DNA of 64,000 nt from Eurosta solidaginis (GCF_040869045.1 NC_090320.1:254200978-254264977); one strand, 5' to 3'; shown: positions 34,777-47,654, numbered from the stretch's first letter. The notes: a model not told the origin generated them from the letters alone. Numbers and translations are program-made.

Positions 34777-35215
34777 AGTATATGTATATTTGTAGCTAGA
34801 TATACTAATATAGAAACTAAAACAACAATAACATTAAAGCACAACATCGGTTGCGGCCACTAAGTGTAGTGCATATTCAAAGCTACTAATAAGCAAACTC
34901 AATGCCAACCCCTCCTCCACATCATAATATGACTTGATAAGCAAACACTCAAGCGTATGACGAACCACGCAGCCATTTAAATCAGATTGAACAGCATTCT
35001 ATCGTCGCGTTTTGGATTTGACCCTGAGATTGCGTTGAATGATGGTTCCACATGAAGTTGTTGATGATTTTGTAGGTATGTATGCATGTATACTGAAAAA
35101 GCATTTATGTTTATGTATTATTGATATGCTTGTATGTGTTGCTGCTATATGGCTCACAGCAAATTGTTGACGTTTATCATCAACATACAGTCAATATACA
35201 GTGGTACATATTCGT
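34777..35215. other. Unassigned spacer between hAT and piggyBac remnants
   Basis: No gene or element is recognised. Confidence 0.4.
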
Positions 35216-35219
35216 TTAA

Positions 35220-36614
35220 CCCATTTTCTACCGCTGTTGCGTTTTCGCATCGGCAACTTCGAGACCTTAAAACTCTTACGAAATAAAAAGTGTTTGTTAG
35301 TTTTTCGACTTTACAATAAATTTTGGATCACCGCCACCATATTTATCTGAAACCAATGACGACGAACCATCTTGTCCTGAAAAAAACATCACTCATACTG
35401 CAGAAAAAGATTTCGGTGCACCCTAATGGAAGAAAACCAAACGTATTGAATTTAATTTCGGAAGGTTCCATATGACAAGAAAGTTGGTTTAGGAGCATCT
35501 GTCGTCTATCATTGTTGGAAAATGTTTCAAATCCAGATCATCATGCTATTTATTTTGATAGTTTCTTTTCGTCATTTTATTTGTTTTGTTTATTGAACGA
35601 AAAACGTTTTAGGGCGACTGGAACTGTCAGAGCAAATCGTCTTAGAGGTGCTGAAAAAATGCACAAAACTGGTAAAAACCTCAAGAAACATGAATTTGAC
35701 TACTGTTCCTTAAAAAATAATAAGCTTTTTGTAGCTAGATGGCAAGATAATGCTGAAGTAACAGTAATCTCTAACTTCAGAACTGTTGATCCTGGTCTAA
35801 AAATGAGAAAAAAAGGTTACTGTTAAAAAACATGGGCTTATAATGACTATAGTCAACATATGGGAGGAGTAGATCTCCATGATAATGCAGTAGCTAACTA
35901 CCATGTTGGCATTCGTGGAAAAAAAATGGTGGTGGCCCCTATGGATCAATTCAGTGAACAGTATAACTCTTAATGCATGGAAAATTTATTGCTTGGTTAG
36001 TAAATCAGAAGGAACTAGTCCTATGTCTCAAATTGCTTTTAAAACGGAAATAGCATTATATCTGCTTTTATATTGCTAAGAAGAAATTTATCGAGAAAGT
36101 AGTGATCCATCAGACATTGAAGAAGCAGAGAGACCGCTTCATCTTCCTCGAACTAACGTCCGTGATTATATAGTATGGAAACTTTCAGGCAACAAACGTA
36201 AAAGATGTGCCATGTGCCATTCGCAAACTGTTTATGAATATAAAAAATGCAATTTGAGATTACACCCAAAATATTGTGATGATTATCATACAAAATTGGA
36301 CAGTAAGAAAGAGCTATGTTTATTATAATAAGGTTAATTATTACAAAATAAAAATATTTTCAACTTTATAAAATAAACTACTTCAACTAAAAGCATTTTC
36401 AAAATCATTATTGGCTAGACTTCGGGATTTATCTGATTATTTAAGTGCGTCCAATTTTACAGCGTTTCTCCCAATGTTGCGTTTTCGCAACTGTCTCTCC
36501 TGTCGCATCCAGGAGACCCATCCACCTGAAATTGCGTTCAGTAGTACTATAATAGCAACCATGCAAAATTTCATGCGATTTCCTTCACGGAATCTAGTAT
36601 CGGGAGAAAATGGG
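35220..36614 (+). mobile_element. piggyBac-type element, 1395 bp, both ends and TTAA sites intact
   Basis: TTAA flanks lie at 35216-35219 and 36615-36618. The 10-bp ends CCCATTTTCT (35220) and AGAAAATGGG (to 36614) are perfect inverted repeats. Inside each end is a copy of TGTTGCGTTTTCGCA (about 35234 and 36474). The transposase is a remnant. Inserted into a sequence that occurs again, uninterrupted, at about 36797-36823. Confidence 0.85.
35460..36327 (+). pseudogene. piggyBac transposase C-terminal half, broken
   Basis: Segments include 'LENVSNPDHHAIYFDSFF' (35512-35570), matching the piggyBac 'NP.GH.IYFDNFFTS' catalytic-region motif, then 'KRFRATGTVRANR' (35600) and a cysteine-rich tail 'RCAMCHSQT..YKKC' to 36327. 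The tail is typical of the piggyBac C-terminal zinc-binding region. Stops at 35824-35826 and several later frame breaks inactivate it. The N-terminal half is missing or unrecognisable. Confidence 0.8.
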
Positions 36615-36883
36615 TTAAACGCACTCGTAATTTTAAATTTATCACTTTGGCTTTCTTTTGTTTATGCATTCATAACAACAAATTCTAGCCCATATTCTTT
36701 GTTAAACTAACGGAAATTTACCTGGCCCAAAAAACCTGTTTTCGTTGTTGTTGTTGTACTCGTATCATCCCACATTCAAAAATACTACTACGAACAGGTG
36801 CATATTCGTTTAAACGCAGCGACTTAATTTTTAAATATTTATTCATTTATTAAATTTCTACAAATTAATTGGTCATCCATTTT

Positions 36884-37912
36884 TATACTCAGCTGAGCAG
36901 AGCTCACAGAGTATATTAATTTTGTTCGAATAACGGCAATCCGTAACGGCATAAACTAATCTAGATAGATATAGACTTCTATATATCAAAATGATATGGG
37001 CGAAAAAAGAAATTCATTTAGCCATGTCCGTCCGTCCGTCCGTCCTTCTGTTCGTTAACACGGTAACTTGATTAAGTTTTGAGTTATCTTGATAACATAT
37101 GGTATGTCGGCTTCTTCTTTAGAAGGTAACTTAAAAGTTTTGCGAGTCGTTATTTGGCAGTCTTTGAAGATATCATGATGAAATTTGGCAGGAACGTTAC
37201 CCTTATTACTATATGTATGCCAAATAAAAATTAGCAAATTCGGATGAAGAACACGCCCACTATAAAAAAAATTTTTTTTAAAGTCAAATTTTAACAAAAA
37301 ATTTAGTATCTTTACAGTATATCAGTAAATTATGTTAACATTCAACTCCAGTAATGATGTAGCGCAACAAAAAACAAAAATAAAAGAAAATTTCAAAATT
37401 GGCGTTGCTTCGCTCTTTTTCATTTAATTTGTCTAGTATACTTTTAATGCCATAAGTCAAACAAAAATTTACCAATCCTTTTGAAATTTGGCAAGGCCAT
37501 AGCTTCTATGACGATACAATTTTTATGTGAAAATGGGCGAAATCGGCTGAAGCCATGCCCACTTTTTATACACAGTCGACCGCATGCCCTTCCGCTCGGC
37601 CGTTCACACAATAACTGGAGCAAAAATTGATATATCTTTACTAAACTTAGTTCACGTACTTATATGATATCACTTTATCTTGGTATAAAAAATGGGCAAA
37701 ATCCGACTGTGACCACGCCCACTTTTTCGATATCGAAAATTACGAAAAATGAAAAAAATACCATACTTCTATACCACCTGGTCCACCTCTATGGCGATAT
37801 CTCGAAAAGGCGTCCACCTACAGAACTAAGGTCCACTCCGTTTTAAAATAATTATTAACACCTTTCATTTGATACCCATATCGTACAAACACGTTCTAGA
37901 GTCACCCCTGGT
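36884..37912 (+). mobile_element. HINE/DINE-1-like element, 3'-truncated
   Basis: The plus strand starts TATACTCAGCTGAGCAGAG at 36884. The GTCC microsatellite lies at about 37027-37044 and core blocks at 37240-37740. It ends after about one 130-bp unit (37775-37912), at 'cccctggtcgac'. The hairpin end is absent. Confidence 0.8.
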
Positions 37913-40900
37913 CGACGGCCCTTTTTGGATATCTAAAAATTGGACAACGCATTAAAGGTAAATATAAAATTCTGAGCATTAAGGCTCAAAATTCAAATTC
38001 ATTAAAATTTTGGCTCATGGATATGGCAACAACCACAAAACTTTCGTGGCTTCTTATATGTAATAACCGGTACTGATAAACTATTTTCTATTTGATAATC
38101 GGCTACTTATCATAATTATCGTGGAGTTACTTGTTTGTTATATGCAGGTTTATTATTCAGTTACAGATGTAGTTTTATCGGTACCTCTTTCATAGCAAAC
38201 CTATGAGTCATAAATAACACACCAATAACAAATGATAGCACTCCGCTTAGGAATCGACAACTATTTTTTACAAATCGGTGATTTATCGATAAAAAATCTA
38301 TAAATTTTCTCTTCGATGACAAACCGATACCAACCCATAAAAAGTGGTGACATTCGGCGTGTAGGGTTATGTTATTTTAGTTATGATGTTAATATTGGTT
38401 ATATTTATATTCAGCTTTAAATGAATCTAATTTGAAGAAAATGAATTTTTGTTCTTGTTAATTTTTTATATTTCAATTTTGAAATTATTCTTTCAAAAAT
38501 TTTCATTCAGTTATGAATTTTATAAACATACTCTAACATACATGCATTTAGGAGTCGTGAAAATAAAGCTAGTCTATAAAAAAATAAAATAGTGTGTGTA
38601 TAAAATTAATATAATTAGAAGTATATTTATCGACCACCACACCGCGAAGTTATGGATTACACTTTGATAAACATTCTTAAAGTTTTCGATAACAAACCGA
38701 CAACTTACACGACGACTTATAATTAATCATGTTTTATTAAGTTTTAAAAAGGCCGCTATCTTCGGACGACGTGCACTCTCTGTCCTCAGTTCATGGGTTT
38801 ATCTATGCAAAGGCAGGAAGACCTCGTGTAGATTGCCACAAGCCCTTATGGGAGTCTGTGTACATAGTCTTCTATTCTATTTAGATATATTTAGTCAATA
38901 GTCGTCTCACTACCAACTTAATAACGATATTCTTGGAAGTTACTTGAAGACATGCCAAGGTTTTAACGAGACTGAGACGTTCACGATATAAATCTACAAG
39001 CTATTTCGACAAGACGTCACGCTTGCATATTAAGTTAATAACTCACTGCCATCGCCAGCCTATTGCAAATATTTTAAAATCAAGTATTCAGATTTGGTCA
39101 ACACGATATTTCTGGTTTCAATTTAGGGCGGAACCATATCGCCCTTCCACCGGATCTTGGGAATGTGCTGGGTTTTATTGATTACTTAATTTCTTCAGTA
39201 CCTCCCGTCTATCCATCACCTATGGATGCGTGCGGTACGGAACAGATACCCCCTCGAAACAATTTTTTTTATTATAGTTATGTGTTATTTAATTCTACTT
39301 CTTATGAATTTAAATATGCCTTATATAAGGTAAACATTTTTTGCTGGGCTACTATGAATAAGCCGTTGATTTTCTTAGTACACAACGTTATATGATGATA
39401 TTATACGAAAACCATTGATGCTATCAACAACATAATATAATCACAACTACTTTACTGTACAAGCGATGTTGCTTGAGGTGCTGTTACAACAACAACAACC
39501 ACATATTGCTTCAGGTCTTTTTAAAAGGCTAAATAACGGTATCAGCTTTCATGCTTTGGCAATATTTTTTATACACCGTCACCAAAGGCCAACGTCTGTT
39601 ATCAATTTTGCCTGGAGACTCATGCTTTTGCTTACGTAAGATTGTGTTGTTATTTTTTTCAAACTTAGTGCTGTCATCTCCCACTTCACTTGGTATGAAT
39701 GTATTTTCCGCTTTAATGCTTGCGTTCGTGCTTAATCTTATGCGGAAATGGTTGCTTGCAAAAAAAACGCAAAAAATAAAAAACAAAACGAAAAAAACAA
39801 GAACAACAATAAAACGTGAGAATGTGTGTTTGTTTGTAGCTTTAGCTATTATGTACAAAAATGTTATAATAAAATTTCGTTAGTAACATGGCAGCTTTTG
39901 TTTAAATTATATTTGTTTATTTTATTACCAAATTCAGTCAGATACACATTTTTATCTACCGACATTAAGTGTAGTTGTTAAAACGAATAAAAATGAAAAT
40001 TTGTGCCGAGACGAAAAGCCAGAACAATAGAAAACAAATACGTTCAATGTGTATGTATGTAGTCCCATTAGAATTTAATATTGTTTTAGTGTTTTCCGTT
40101 TTGTTCTTTATTCATGTTTTCTAATCCAATTTGTGTGCCTGATTGGAATATAATGTAGAGGGTGTGAGGTCTCCGTTGTATGGAAATAAAATAAAAATAA
40201 ATGAATGTATTAAAATTTTAAAATAATATATCTCAAACTTAATTATATGATGCATTCTGGGAACAGGCAGCCACAGTTGAGAAACTGGGGAAGAGTTAAG
40301 TTTTTCACTTTGCTTATATAGTTTTAATTTTCCATCTTCCCTGGTTGAAGCGCCGAAAATCCATGGAGGTATTGCCTAAAAGGTTTAATGTGATCACATC
40401 AATCATTTCTGAGTTTCGCAGTACTTTAACCCTGCTGTTTGGTGACCTATTTTTGTTTTGTTTACCTGTATCTCTGGATAGAAGAAAAGTTTTGGAGTTA
40501 CCTTTCATTACTTTATGTATTAAGCAAAATTCTCCCAAAAAATCCAGAACGGCAAGATTTAACCTAATCCAATAACTGATAATAAACAAACTTCCGTGAT
40601 ACGGAGCTATTTTTTGCCTAAAGATTTATGGCGACCTATAGTATCTATGCCGATTTCAAATGATATCTGCCTAAAGGGTGGTATTATTTTATGGAAAGCA
40701 TTTCATTGCTGAATATACTCGGAGGGTATGCCAGATCACTTCCGAGATGAGACCCACTTAAAAAAATCTTTTGAAAGTCTTTTGATGTTAATTCTTCCAT
40801 TAGCTCAACTAAGGACCTTCGGTATAGTAGGCCAGCATCCTTCGTATATGCGATGTCACTAATTTGCAAAAATGCCGGTATATAATCAATCAAACCAATA

Positions 40901-40995
40901 AATCTTACCCCCTATATCAGAAGTTGTCAAACTTTTTACCGATAAGCATTACACATAACAACAAAAATACGTATGTGAACCACAATTTTACCAAA
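37913..40995. other. Unassigned AT-rich region
   Basis: No gene is recognised. At 38050-38330 there are 'ttatcgat'-type words similar to 25380-25960. ORFs such as 39529-39858 minus and 39551-39883 plus oppose each other and show low-complexity composition. Nothing supports them as genes. Confidence 0.4.
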
Positions 40996-41007
40996 TATTG
41001 GCTTAAA

Positions 41008-41370
41008 CGGCCCCCGTGGTGTGATGGTAGCGTGCTCCACCTACCACACCGAAGATCCTGGGTTCACGCTCCGGGCAAAGCAACATCAAAATTTTAGAAA
41101 CAAGTTTTTTCTATTAGAAGAAAATTTTTCTTAGCTTGGTCGCCCCTCGGCAGTGTTTGGCACGTACCCCGAGTGTATTTCTGTCATAAAAAGCTCTCAG
41201 TGAAAACTCATATGCTTTGCAGATGCCCTTCAGAGTCGGCGTAAAACAAGTAGGTCCCGTCCCGCCAATTTTTAGGAAAAATTAAAAGGAGCGCGATGCA
41301 AATTAGAACAGAAGCTCGGCCTTAAATCTCTTCGGAGGATATCGCGCCTTTCATTTATTTTGTTATTGCC
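41008..41370 (+). mobile_element. tRNA-derived SINE, full length
   Basis: The tRNA-like head 'cccccgtggtgtgatggtag' has box B-like 'ctgggttcacgctcc' at 41058. It is followed by the shared body with 'cgcccctcggcagtgtttgg' (41141) and 'cccgccaatttttaggaaa' (41262). The tail is 'ctcggccttaaatctcttcg...gcgcctttcatttattt'. There is no poly(A); the tail is ATTT-like, as in the copy at 18379. Confidence 0.85.
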
Positions 41371-42562
41371 TTGAACATAACAGGTTAGCATGTATTGTGT
41401 ATATAAACTTAACATTTTTCTATGAACCTAAGAAAAATTTATAAAATTTATAAATTTTGAAAACTGCGTGTGTCATCATTAAACTATTAGCCGATATACA
41501 TAGAAAACAAAGGGACCTTATCAACACGTGTTTAAGTTTTTCTTAACGTAACAGAAGGGTTAATGGTGCTTGTTACCGGAACGTGCTGGATCTGTATACG
41601 GCAAAGGACCCTCAACATCGATAACACTCCCTAAATCCTTCGGGATGTGTCTTTATCGTTAACACAACGACAACAACAAGTCGATAGAGGCTTTTAAAAA
41701 AATTTTAAAGTCCCATGCTTCGAAGTCTTTGGCAATAATTACATACACTTTTCCAGTTATTTTGCCCATTCGTAACAAATATAACGTTATAGCCAATTAT
41801 AAGAATCGTTTTTAGTTTTCTGTGTAGTTTTTTTAAATAAAAATGGTGACTACGAATGTTTTCTGGGAAGAAAAACATTACACGCTCATGCATTCATACT
41901 ATCAATGCTATCCTGAATGCAATCAATGCCTAATTTCAGATATATTGCGCCAAATATTAGCAGTCCCGACACATCAGTATATGCACAACCCCAACGACAA
42001 CGTTAACAGATGAGACAACAAATAGCCACGCACATATGAACACAGCATGAAAAAAGAGCGTAGACGATAATACTCACATACTTACACCCCAATAAAGAGT
42101 AAAGCCGTCATTAATCATACATATTCACAGTAACAAAGAGCGCATATAACATTACTCACACACATACAAGGAAGACAACAGCGACTCTCATAGCAGATGA
42201 GAGAAGTAAATAAGAAACTAATCGAGGAAGCTGTTCGTGAAAAGTCTAAAGCCTAAGAAAACTAGGAAAACGGGGCAACTGAGAGTATAAAATTGGCGCA
42301 GGCTTAGTGGTGATTAATAAAATCGATTTTAACACATTATAAGTGAAAAAAGCGCTTATAAATTTTGAGCTTCTACTACCATAGTTGTTCTGTAGATGAA
42401 AAGCATTTTATAAAAAGAAAATTTGACATTATTTTTCGACAGGTCAGTGACTCGAACAAAAAAAAAGGCACTGAGTTACCAATAATTTCTTAAAATTCCC
42501 CACAATTTGTTTAACAGGAGGCATTTCTGAGTACAATCCAGATCATCAGAAAAAAACATAGA
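41371..42562. other. Unassigned; possible LTR region at 41960-42420
   Basis: No gene. Between about 41960 and 42420, upstream of a gag-like reading frame, there is a TATA-like 'agagtataaaattggcgcag' near 42290. It could be the promoter of a 5' LTR, but no second LTR was found, so this is speculative. Confidence 0.3.
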
Positions 42563-42563
42563 C

Positions 42564-43500
42564 ATGGCCAAGTTGAGTGAGTTGAAGACTCATCAACTGA
42601 AAATGGATTCCCAGAACCGTGAGTTGATTACACCTGGAAATAAATTCCAACTTCATGCAGGAATACGAGCGTTTATGGAAGGAATTGTCGAAGAAGAATA
42701 TGCCTTTCATCCTGATGGGAAGAAGAAACAAAAAATTTAAAAGAAAAACGAAATACCGCAGATAATGGCGAGCGCAAGCTTAAAGTTGACGTTTCAAATT
42801 AAAGCACCGGAGGCACGTATTTGAGATATGTTATCACAAATAACATTCAAGACTGAAAACCAAGAGACATTTATTTCAGAAATGTCTTCGCAAATAATTT
42901 CCAAAATGGAAATACAATTAGAAGCACGAAACACAAATATGACATCGCTGCTTAAAGCGCAAATTTCAGCACAATTATCAAAGCAGATAGCTGCACAACT
43001 GAAAGAGCAGGAAGTCCGCAAATCGTTAAAACTTGAGGCTCGTGTAAACGAAAAAATAACGCAAAACACTGCACGGCTTGAAGAGTTCTTCTATGATTAT
43101 CAAGGCACCGTGTGGTCGAAAAAATAAAACAGTTTTAGTAAAAACTAAGGCAAACGAAAATGAGCAATTAAATTGCCTGGCTGTATCAGTTATTAATACA
43201 AAGTAAACAACCCTTTCCTTGATGGTTCTGCTTCTCTCCAGATCTTTAAGCTTCAGTTAAAGAAGAAGCCTTAGTAGATAACTGGAGCGTATACGACGAA
43301 GTTGGGACACTATTTATAGCATTGAGGGGACTGGCTGCTGAAACATTGCACATGATTCCACAAGAAGTTATCCACAAAAAAAATAGTAAACTCCTTTGCA
43401 AACGCGGTTTAAGATAGAGAGATAAATATACAATTCTGGCACAAAACTAAAAAATACGTCTCCAACAGGAACCTTCTTTTGATTCAATCTTTCAGAATCT
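42564..43500 (+). pseudogene. Ty3/gypsy-like LTR retrotransposon gag remnant
   Basis: The first frame (42564-42740, 58 codons) begins 'MAKLSELKTHQLK' and resembles a SAP-type helix pair with 'ITPGNKFQLHAGIRAFMEG', seen at the start of some insect gypsy gag proteins. A second, coiled-coil-like Gln/Lys/Glu-rich frame follows at 42828-43127. A third part near 43280-43380 reads 'NWSVYDEVGTLFIALRGLAAETLHMIP', close to the conserved gag 'LRG.A...L..IP' core. Stops separate the pieces. No protease, RT or integrase is seen downstream. Confidence 0.5.
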
Positions 43501-46160
43501 TTCGAACAAAGTGTTTTTCGGAAATTTTAATGACGATTCTTGAACAAATCTATCTTAAATAGATCAATTTATTTACTATCAAATCAATTACGATAACTTA
43601 ATGAGCTGATAAGACTAAAATCTTTTGAAAACCCCACAATTTTTGATTTTTACTTATACACAAGTAATATTAGACACAAAAAATAATGCCCGCAACTCAA
43701 CGCGCCTAAAAGAAGAGGTTGAAGTGAAGTGTCAACACGATTTCTGTCATCAACAATATAAACCGCTGACCGTATCTTTCCTCCTTCTAAGTATCTCGCT
43801 CACTGATCCTTTTGGCTTATTTGATTGGCATACAATGACTTTTACATTGTTTGTCGATATCTTGTCGAAGTTACTGTGTCTTTTGCGATACTTTTTCCAC
43901 GGCACCTAATAACAAAAATTAGTAGCACATTTGTTTAGTTGTTGTTGTGCTGTAAGGTAACTTTTGTAAATCCTTTCATGCGGTAGTCAAATTATTTCTT
44001 GCTTTTTGTGGCAGCTTCATTCATTTTGTGTTTAGATGCTTGCCTATTTGAATTTGTACTAATTTTTTGCGGGTTTTGTTTTACCCTTCCTTTTCCAAGA
44101 AACGCTCAAAATGTAAGTTAGATTTTGCTACTCTACCAGAGTTAAGCGCGCTGTATTTTATGGTTGGTTCGAGACCGCAGTTCGAATACCTACAACGATT
44201 TCTTTACAATTTTTCCTTTCAGTCATATGAGTTCTTTTGCTCTGGCACTTAGTTTGTTATTTGCATATTTTTTTTTTTTACTTCATTAAGTTTGCTGTCA
44301 TCTTGCTGCTCTTATTGTCACATATTTTATTTCTGATGAAATTTACTTTAATTGCATTACTTTTGTTTCTGTTTGGATATCTTCGTCAAATTTTATTTTT
44401 ATGGAAATTAGTCCCTTTCGTTTGAATTGTAATTATTTTGTGTAAATTGTTAAACGCAATCTGAAGACAAGATTTTGTTACGTATTGAAAAAGCCCTCTT
44501 ATTATGTTTTTCATTAAAAGAAGTGCAATGTAAAAAAATGTATATAATATACTATATAAATGTATATGAAATGAGTTTTAGCGCATACGGTTTGGGCTTA
44601 CAATCTGTATTCCATCATATAGCACACCTCTTAAGGCTGGGTTCCTCGAAACCGGTGCCGATATTTAGCGGACGTTATATAGCAGTGGAGTACTTTGTCA
44701 AAAACATTGCAATGTAAGAGTAATTATGTGGACACTAAGAAGACGGTGAAGTTCACCGCAACGTAATAAAGCGGCATTGCAATACTAAGGCCTTCATGAC
44801 GGTAGAAACCCGTTCATGAACTTTTTTTCTCAGTATAAAGCGGTGAACATTTCGTCAAATATCTGAAAAATAAACAGAAATTCAGACTACAAATAAATTT
44901 TTCGAAATCTATTAAAAAATAAGCCCATAAAAACAAAGAAAAAGAAGTAAACAAGTAGAAATCTCATCAATGAAGTCGGCTTCCAGCTTTACAAAAAAGC
45001 AGTGCCACTAATAACGGTGAGTAGGGCGACCGTTTTTTGCGTTCGTAATGAAGCGGCACCATTTTTCGAGGAAAACAAGCCTTTACACTTTAAAAAAATT
45101 TTGAAAATTATTACTTTTAAAGTGCTTTATGCGCAACGAGGATACTTTAAAGAATACTTAGTACTTAAAATAACACCACTTTGGTACCCGGTGTTACGGG
45201 TGTCCACATAAAGGTTAAAAGTGGCATAACTTCGTGGGAAGAGTTTAAGATTTCAACTACTTTATAGCAAATTGGATGTTGTTTGTGACATTTTTCCTTT
45301 AAACTTAATTTTTGGTAATTGCCATTTTATAGTAAATTACCACGACGAAATGAAGCCAGACAAGTGAAGTCAATAGTACAACAACAAAAACTTGACGTCC
45401 CTAATAATCCGGTCATGAATTTTAATGTAGTAGGGAGGGACAATTTTTTCTACTATTTAGCTACTTTTTTACATATTTTGTTAATGTAATGCAGGGCAGA
45501 AAGCCAAACTCCATATGTCTTCACATTGGAAATGGAGACATGAAAAAAAAGAGGAGAAAACAGAGCCGATGGAAAGGAAATATGCAGGAAGTTGAAGGGG
45601 AGTTGAAAATATAAAGAGAAAAAGAGGAAGAAGGAGAATGAGAGTAAAAGTATGAATAAAGGTAATGGCTTCAGAAGAAGTAGTAAAAAGAGGTTAAATG
45701 AAAGAGTTAGAAAAAAAAGAATAATCTTAAGTGTAATAGTGAGAGTAAGACTTGAATAAGACAAGAATGCGTAGAGTAAGATGAAAAGCGGATAGATTTC
45801 CGGAAGAATGAAAGGAACATAGAAATTGAATAAGCCATTAAGGTAAAACAGAGGAAGAGGAGGGTTAGAGGCAGGCGGATAGATAGAGAAAATCAGAGCA
45901 ATGCATATTGGGCTGAGAGTGTTTCATATTTGTCTAAATGCGTCGAGGGTAAGCCAGAGCTCTTTAAAATATGGTTCTGATAATGCACATTTTTCTTTTT
46001 GTCATCAGGGAATTTCTATAAGTTCTGATTTTTTGAAGAATAATTGCCGTGCCGTTGCCGCTTTATATTTTACACCATTAACTTTTACTGCCAACTGAAC
46101 CTACCTCTTAACGCTTGTTGTCTTTTGGCACCGTATGCCGGTAGTATGGACTTTTGTACT
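43501..46160. other. Unassigned AT-rich region
   Basis: No gene or element is recognised. A purine-rich stretch at about 45540-45740 on the plus strand (repeated gaa, gag and aaa triplets) produces a low-complexity antisense ORF. Confidence 0.4.
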
Positions 46161-46280
46161 ACAAGCCTCCCAGATAATTATCCGCAACTTAATGATATTG
46201 TTCCAGGCCGTCAATCATCTCATTGACGTCAACAGTCTGTTTTCATGTTCCTTAGCTGTGGATATTGTGACGCGCTAAAA
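46161..46280. repeat. 120-bp direct duplication, left copy
   Basis: It is about 85% identical by eye to 46925-47044, beginning 'acaagcctccca' and ending 'ctaaaa'. The two copies flank 644 bp of inserted sequence that includes a SINE-like fragment and an AAAAT-rich tract. Confidence 0.8.
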
Positions 46281-46309
46281 ATGCAGTCCTTCAGTTTCAT
46301 TGGATAAAA

Positions 46310-46460
46310 CTTTTACAGAAGCTAGCTGATGAAGAACTGAAATTTACAAACATGTCCAAGTAATCATCGCCGCTTTTAAAGTTTTAATTTTTCTCTACTA
46401 TCAATAACAAAAACAATTTTATAAAGGAATATGAATTTGTCTCGCTAATTAAATACCGAT
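46310..46460 (+). mobile_element. Second SINE-like family, 3' fragment
   Basis: The segment 'gaagctagctgatgaagaa' through 'ctcgctaattaa' matches 50325-50465. The tRNA-like head present in the 50.3-kb copy is absent. Confidence 0.6.
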
Positions 46461-46490
46461 AAGAGAAAATAAAAAATATAAAAAATACAT

Positions 46491-46922
46491 AAATTAAAAT
46501 AAAATAAAATAAAATAAAGTAAAATAAAATAAAATAAAACAAAATAAAACAAAATAAAAAAAAAAAAAACAAAAATATAAAATTTAAATTAAAAAAAAAA
46601 AATTTAAATAAGATGAAGTAAAATAAAATTTAAAAAAGTTAAGTAAAATTACGTAAAATAAATGAAAACAAAACAAAGTAGTATAAAAAATGAATAAGGA
46701 TAAAATAAAAATATAAAAATAAAATACGAGAACATAAAGTAAAATGAAATAAAGTAAACTAAAATAGAAAAAAATAATAAAATAAGATAAACTAGAATAA
46801 AATAAAATATGGTTTTGTTGCTGTTTTTGTTCTATAAATAAATTATAAAATAAAATAAATTAAAATAAAATAAAATAAAAAAAATTAAAATAAAATAAAG
46901 TAAAATAAAATAAAATAAAACA
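46491..46922. repeat. AAAAT-rich pentanucleotide tract
   Basis: Long runs of aaaat with many interruptions cover over 400 bp. The Phe/Leu-rich minus-strand ORF here is a consequence of the composition. Confidence 0.9.
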
Positions 46923-46924
46923 AT

Positions 46925-47044
46925 ACAAGCCTCCCAAATAATTATCCGCATCCTAATGATATTGTTCCAGATCGTCAATCATTTCATTAACGTCAAGAGT
47001 CTATTTCCATTTTCCTTCGCTGTGGACATTATGTTTCTCTAAAA
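46925..47044. repeat. 120-bp direct duplication, right copy
   Basis: This is the partner of 46161-46280, in the same orientation. Confidence 0.8.
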
Positions 47045-47640
47045 TTATTGTCAAATGTTACCTCATTTTGTAATTTTGCCTTCACCTCTCTGGTTTATAG
47101 CTATATGCTTGTTAGGAAATATTGTGACTCTGAGAAACGAGAATAATTCTTCTGTTTTATATGAGTTATATGTTCTTTTATTATCACTTAAGCCTTCCCT
47201 AATATTTTCTTTATATAGTAATTTCGTTATTTGAGTGCCAAAATTCCTCACATTAATCACTAATTTTGCTCTTCTAGGTACAAACTTTGTAAAAGTTGAT
47301 TTAATTTATTTATGCGTAGATATTTATTGTACCTCACATGTAAAATATTTCAGATTTATGTACATAACGGGATTTTGTTTCTTTTGCTTAAATGGCATTG
47401 ACTGATGATGAATCATTATTTTAAAAGTAGAAGTAATTTAGAATTAATTTATTTAGCAAATCAACTTAAGTCAGTGCTTTTTGTTTTCGCAAGCGATAAA
47501 GTAATTGCCAAGCTAACAACGATAAATGAGTTAAAGAATCAAGTATTCATATTTCTCACAAACATTACAATAATTTAGCAATGTAATTTATAACCTTGAT
47601 GAGTTGGTATATTGTTTTTTTGACTTTTTCAAAAGAAGTT
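47045..47640. other. Unassigned spacer
   Basis: No gene or repeat is recognised. Confidence 0.4.
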
Positions 47641-47654
47641 AATATATTCTAATT

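Noticed and set aside
34777..34784. 8-bp target duplication for the hAT remnant
   Set aside because: The left end of the element is lost beside the HINE at 28882-30337, so the 8-mer cannot be paired; a similar string near 28632 is not followed by a hAT end.
39529..39883. Opposed ~110-codon ORFs on both strands
   Set aside because: Low-complexity composition, no motif, and mutual overlap.
41008..41080. tRNA gene at the SINE head
   Set aside because: The same head occurs at 7252 and 18740 fused to the same body, so it is SINE-derived.
41960..42420. 5' LTR of the gypsy-like element
   Set aside because: A TATA-like motif is present, but neither LTR ends nor a second LTR could be found; left as a possibility only.
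45453..45764. 103-codon Phe/Leu/Ser-rich minus ORF
   Set aside because: Opposite a purine-rich low-complexity stretch, no recognisable motif.
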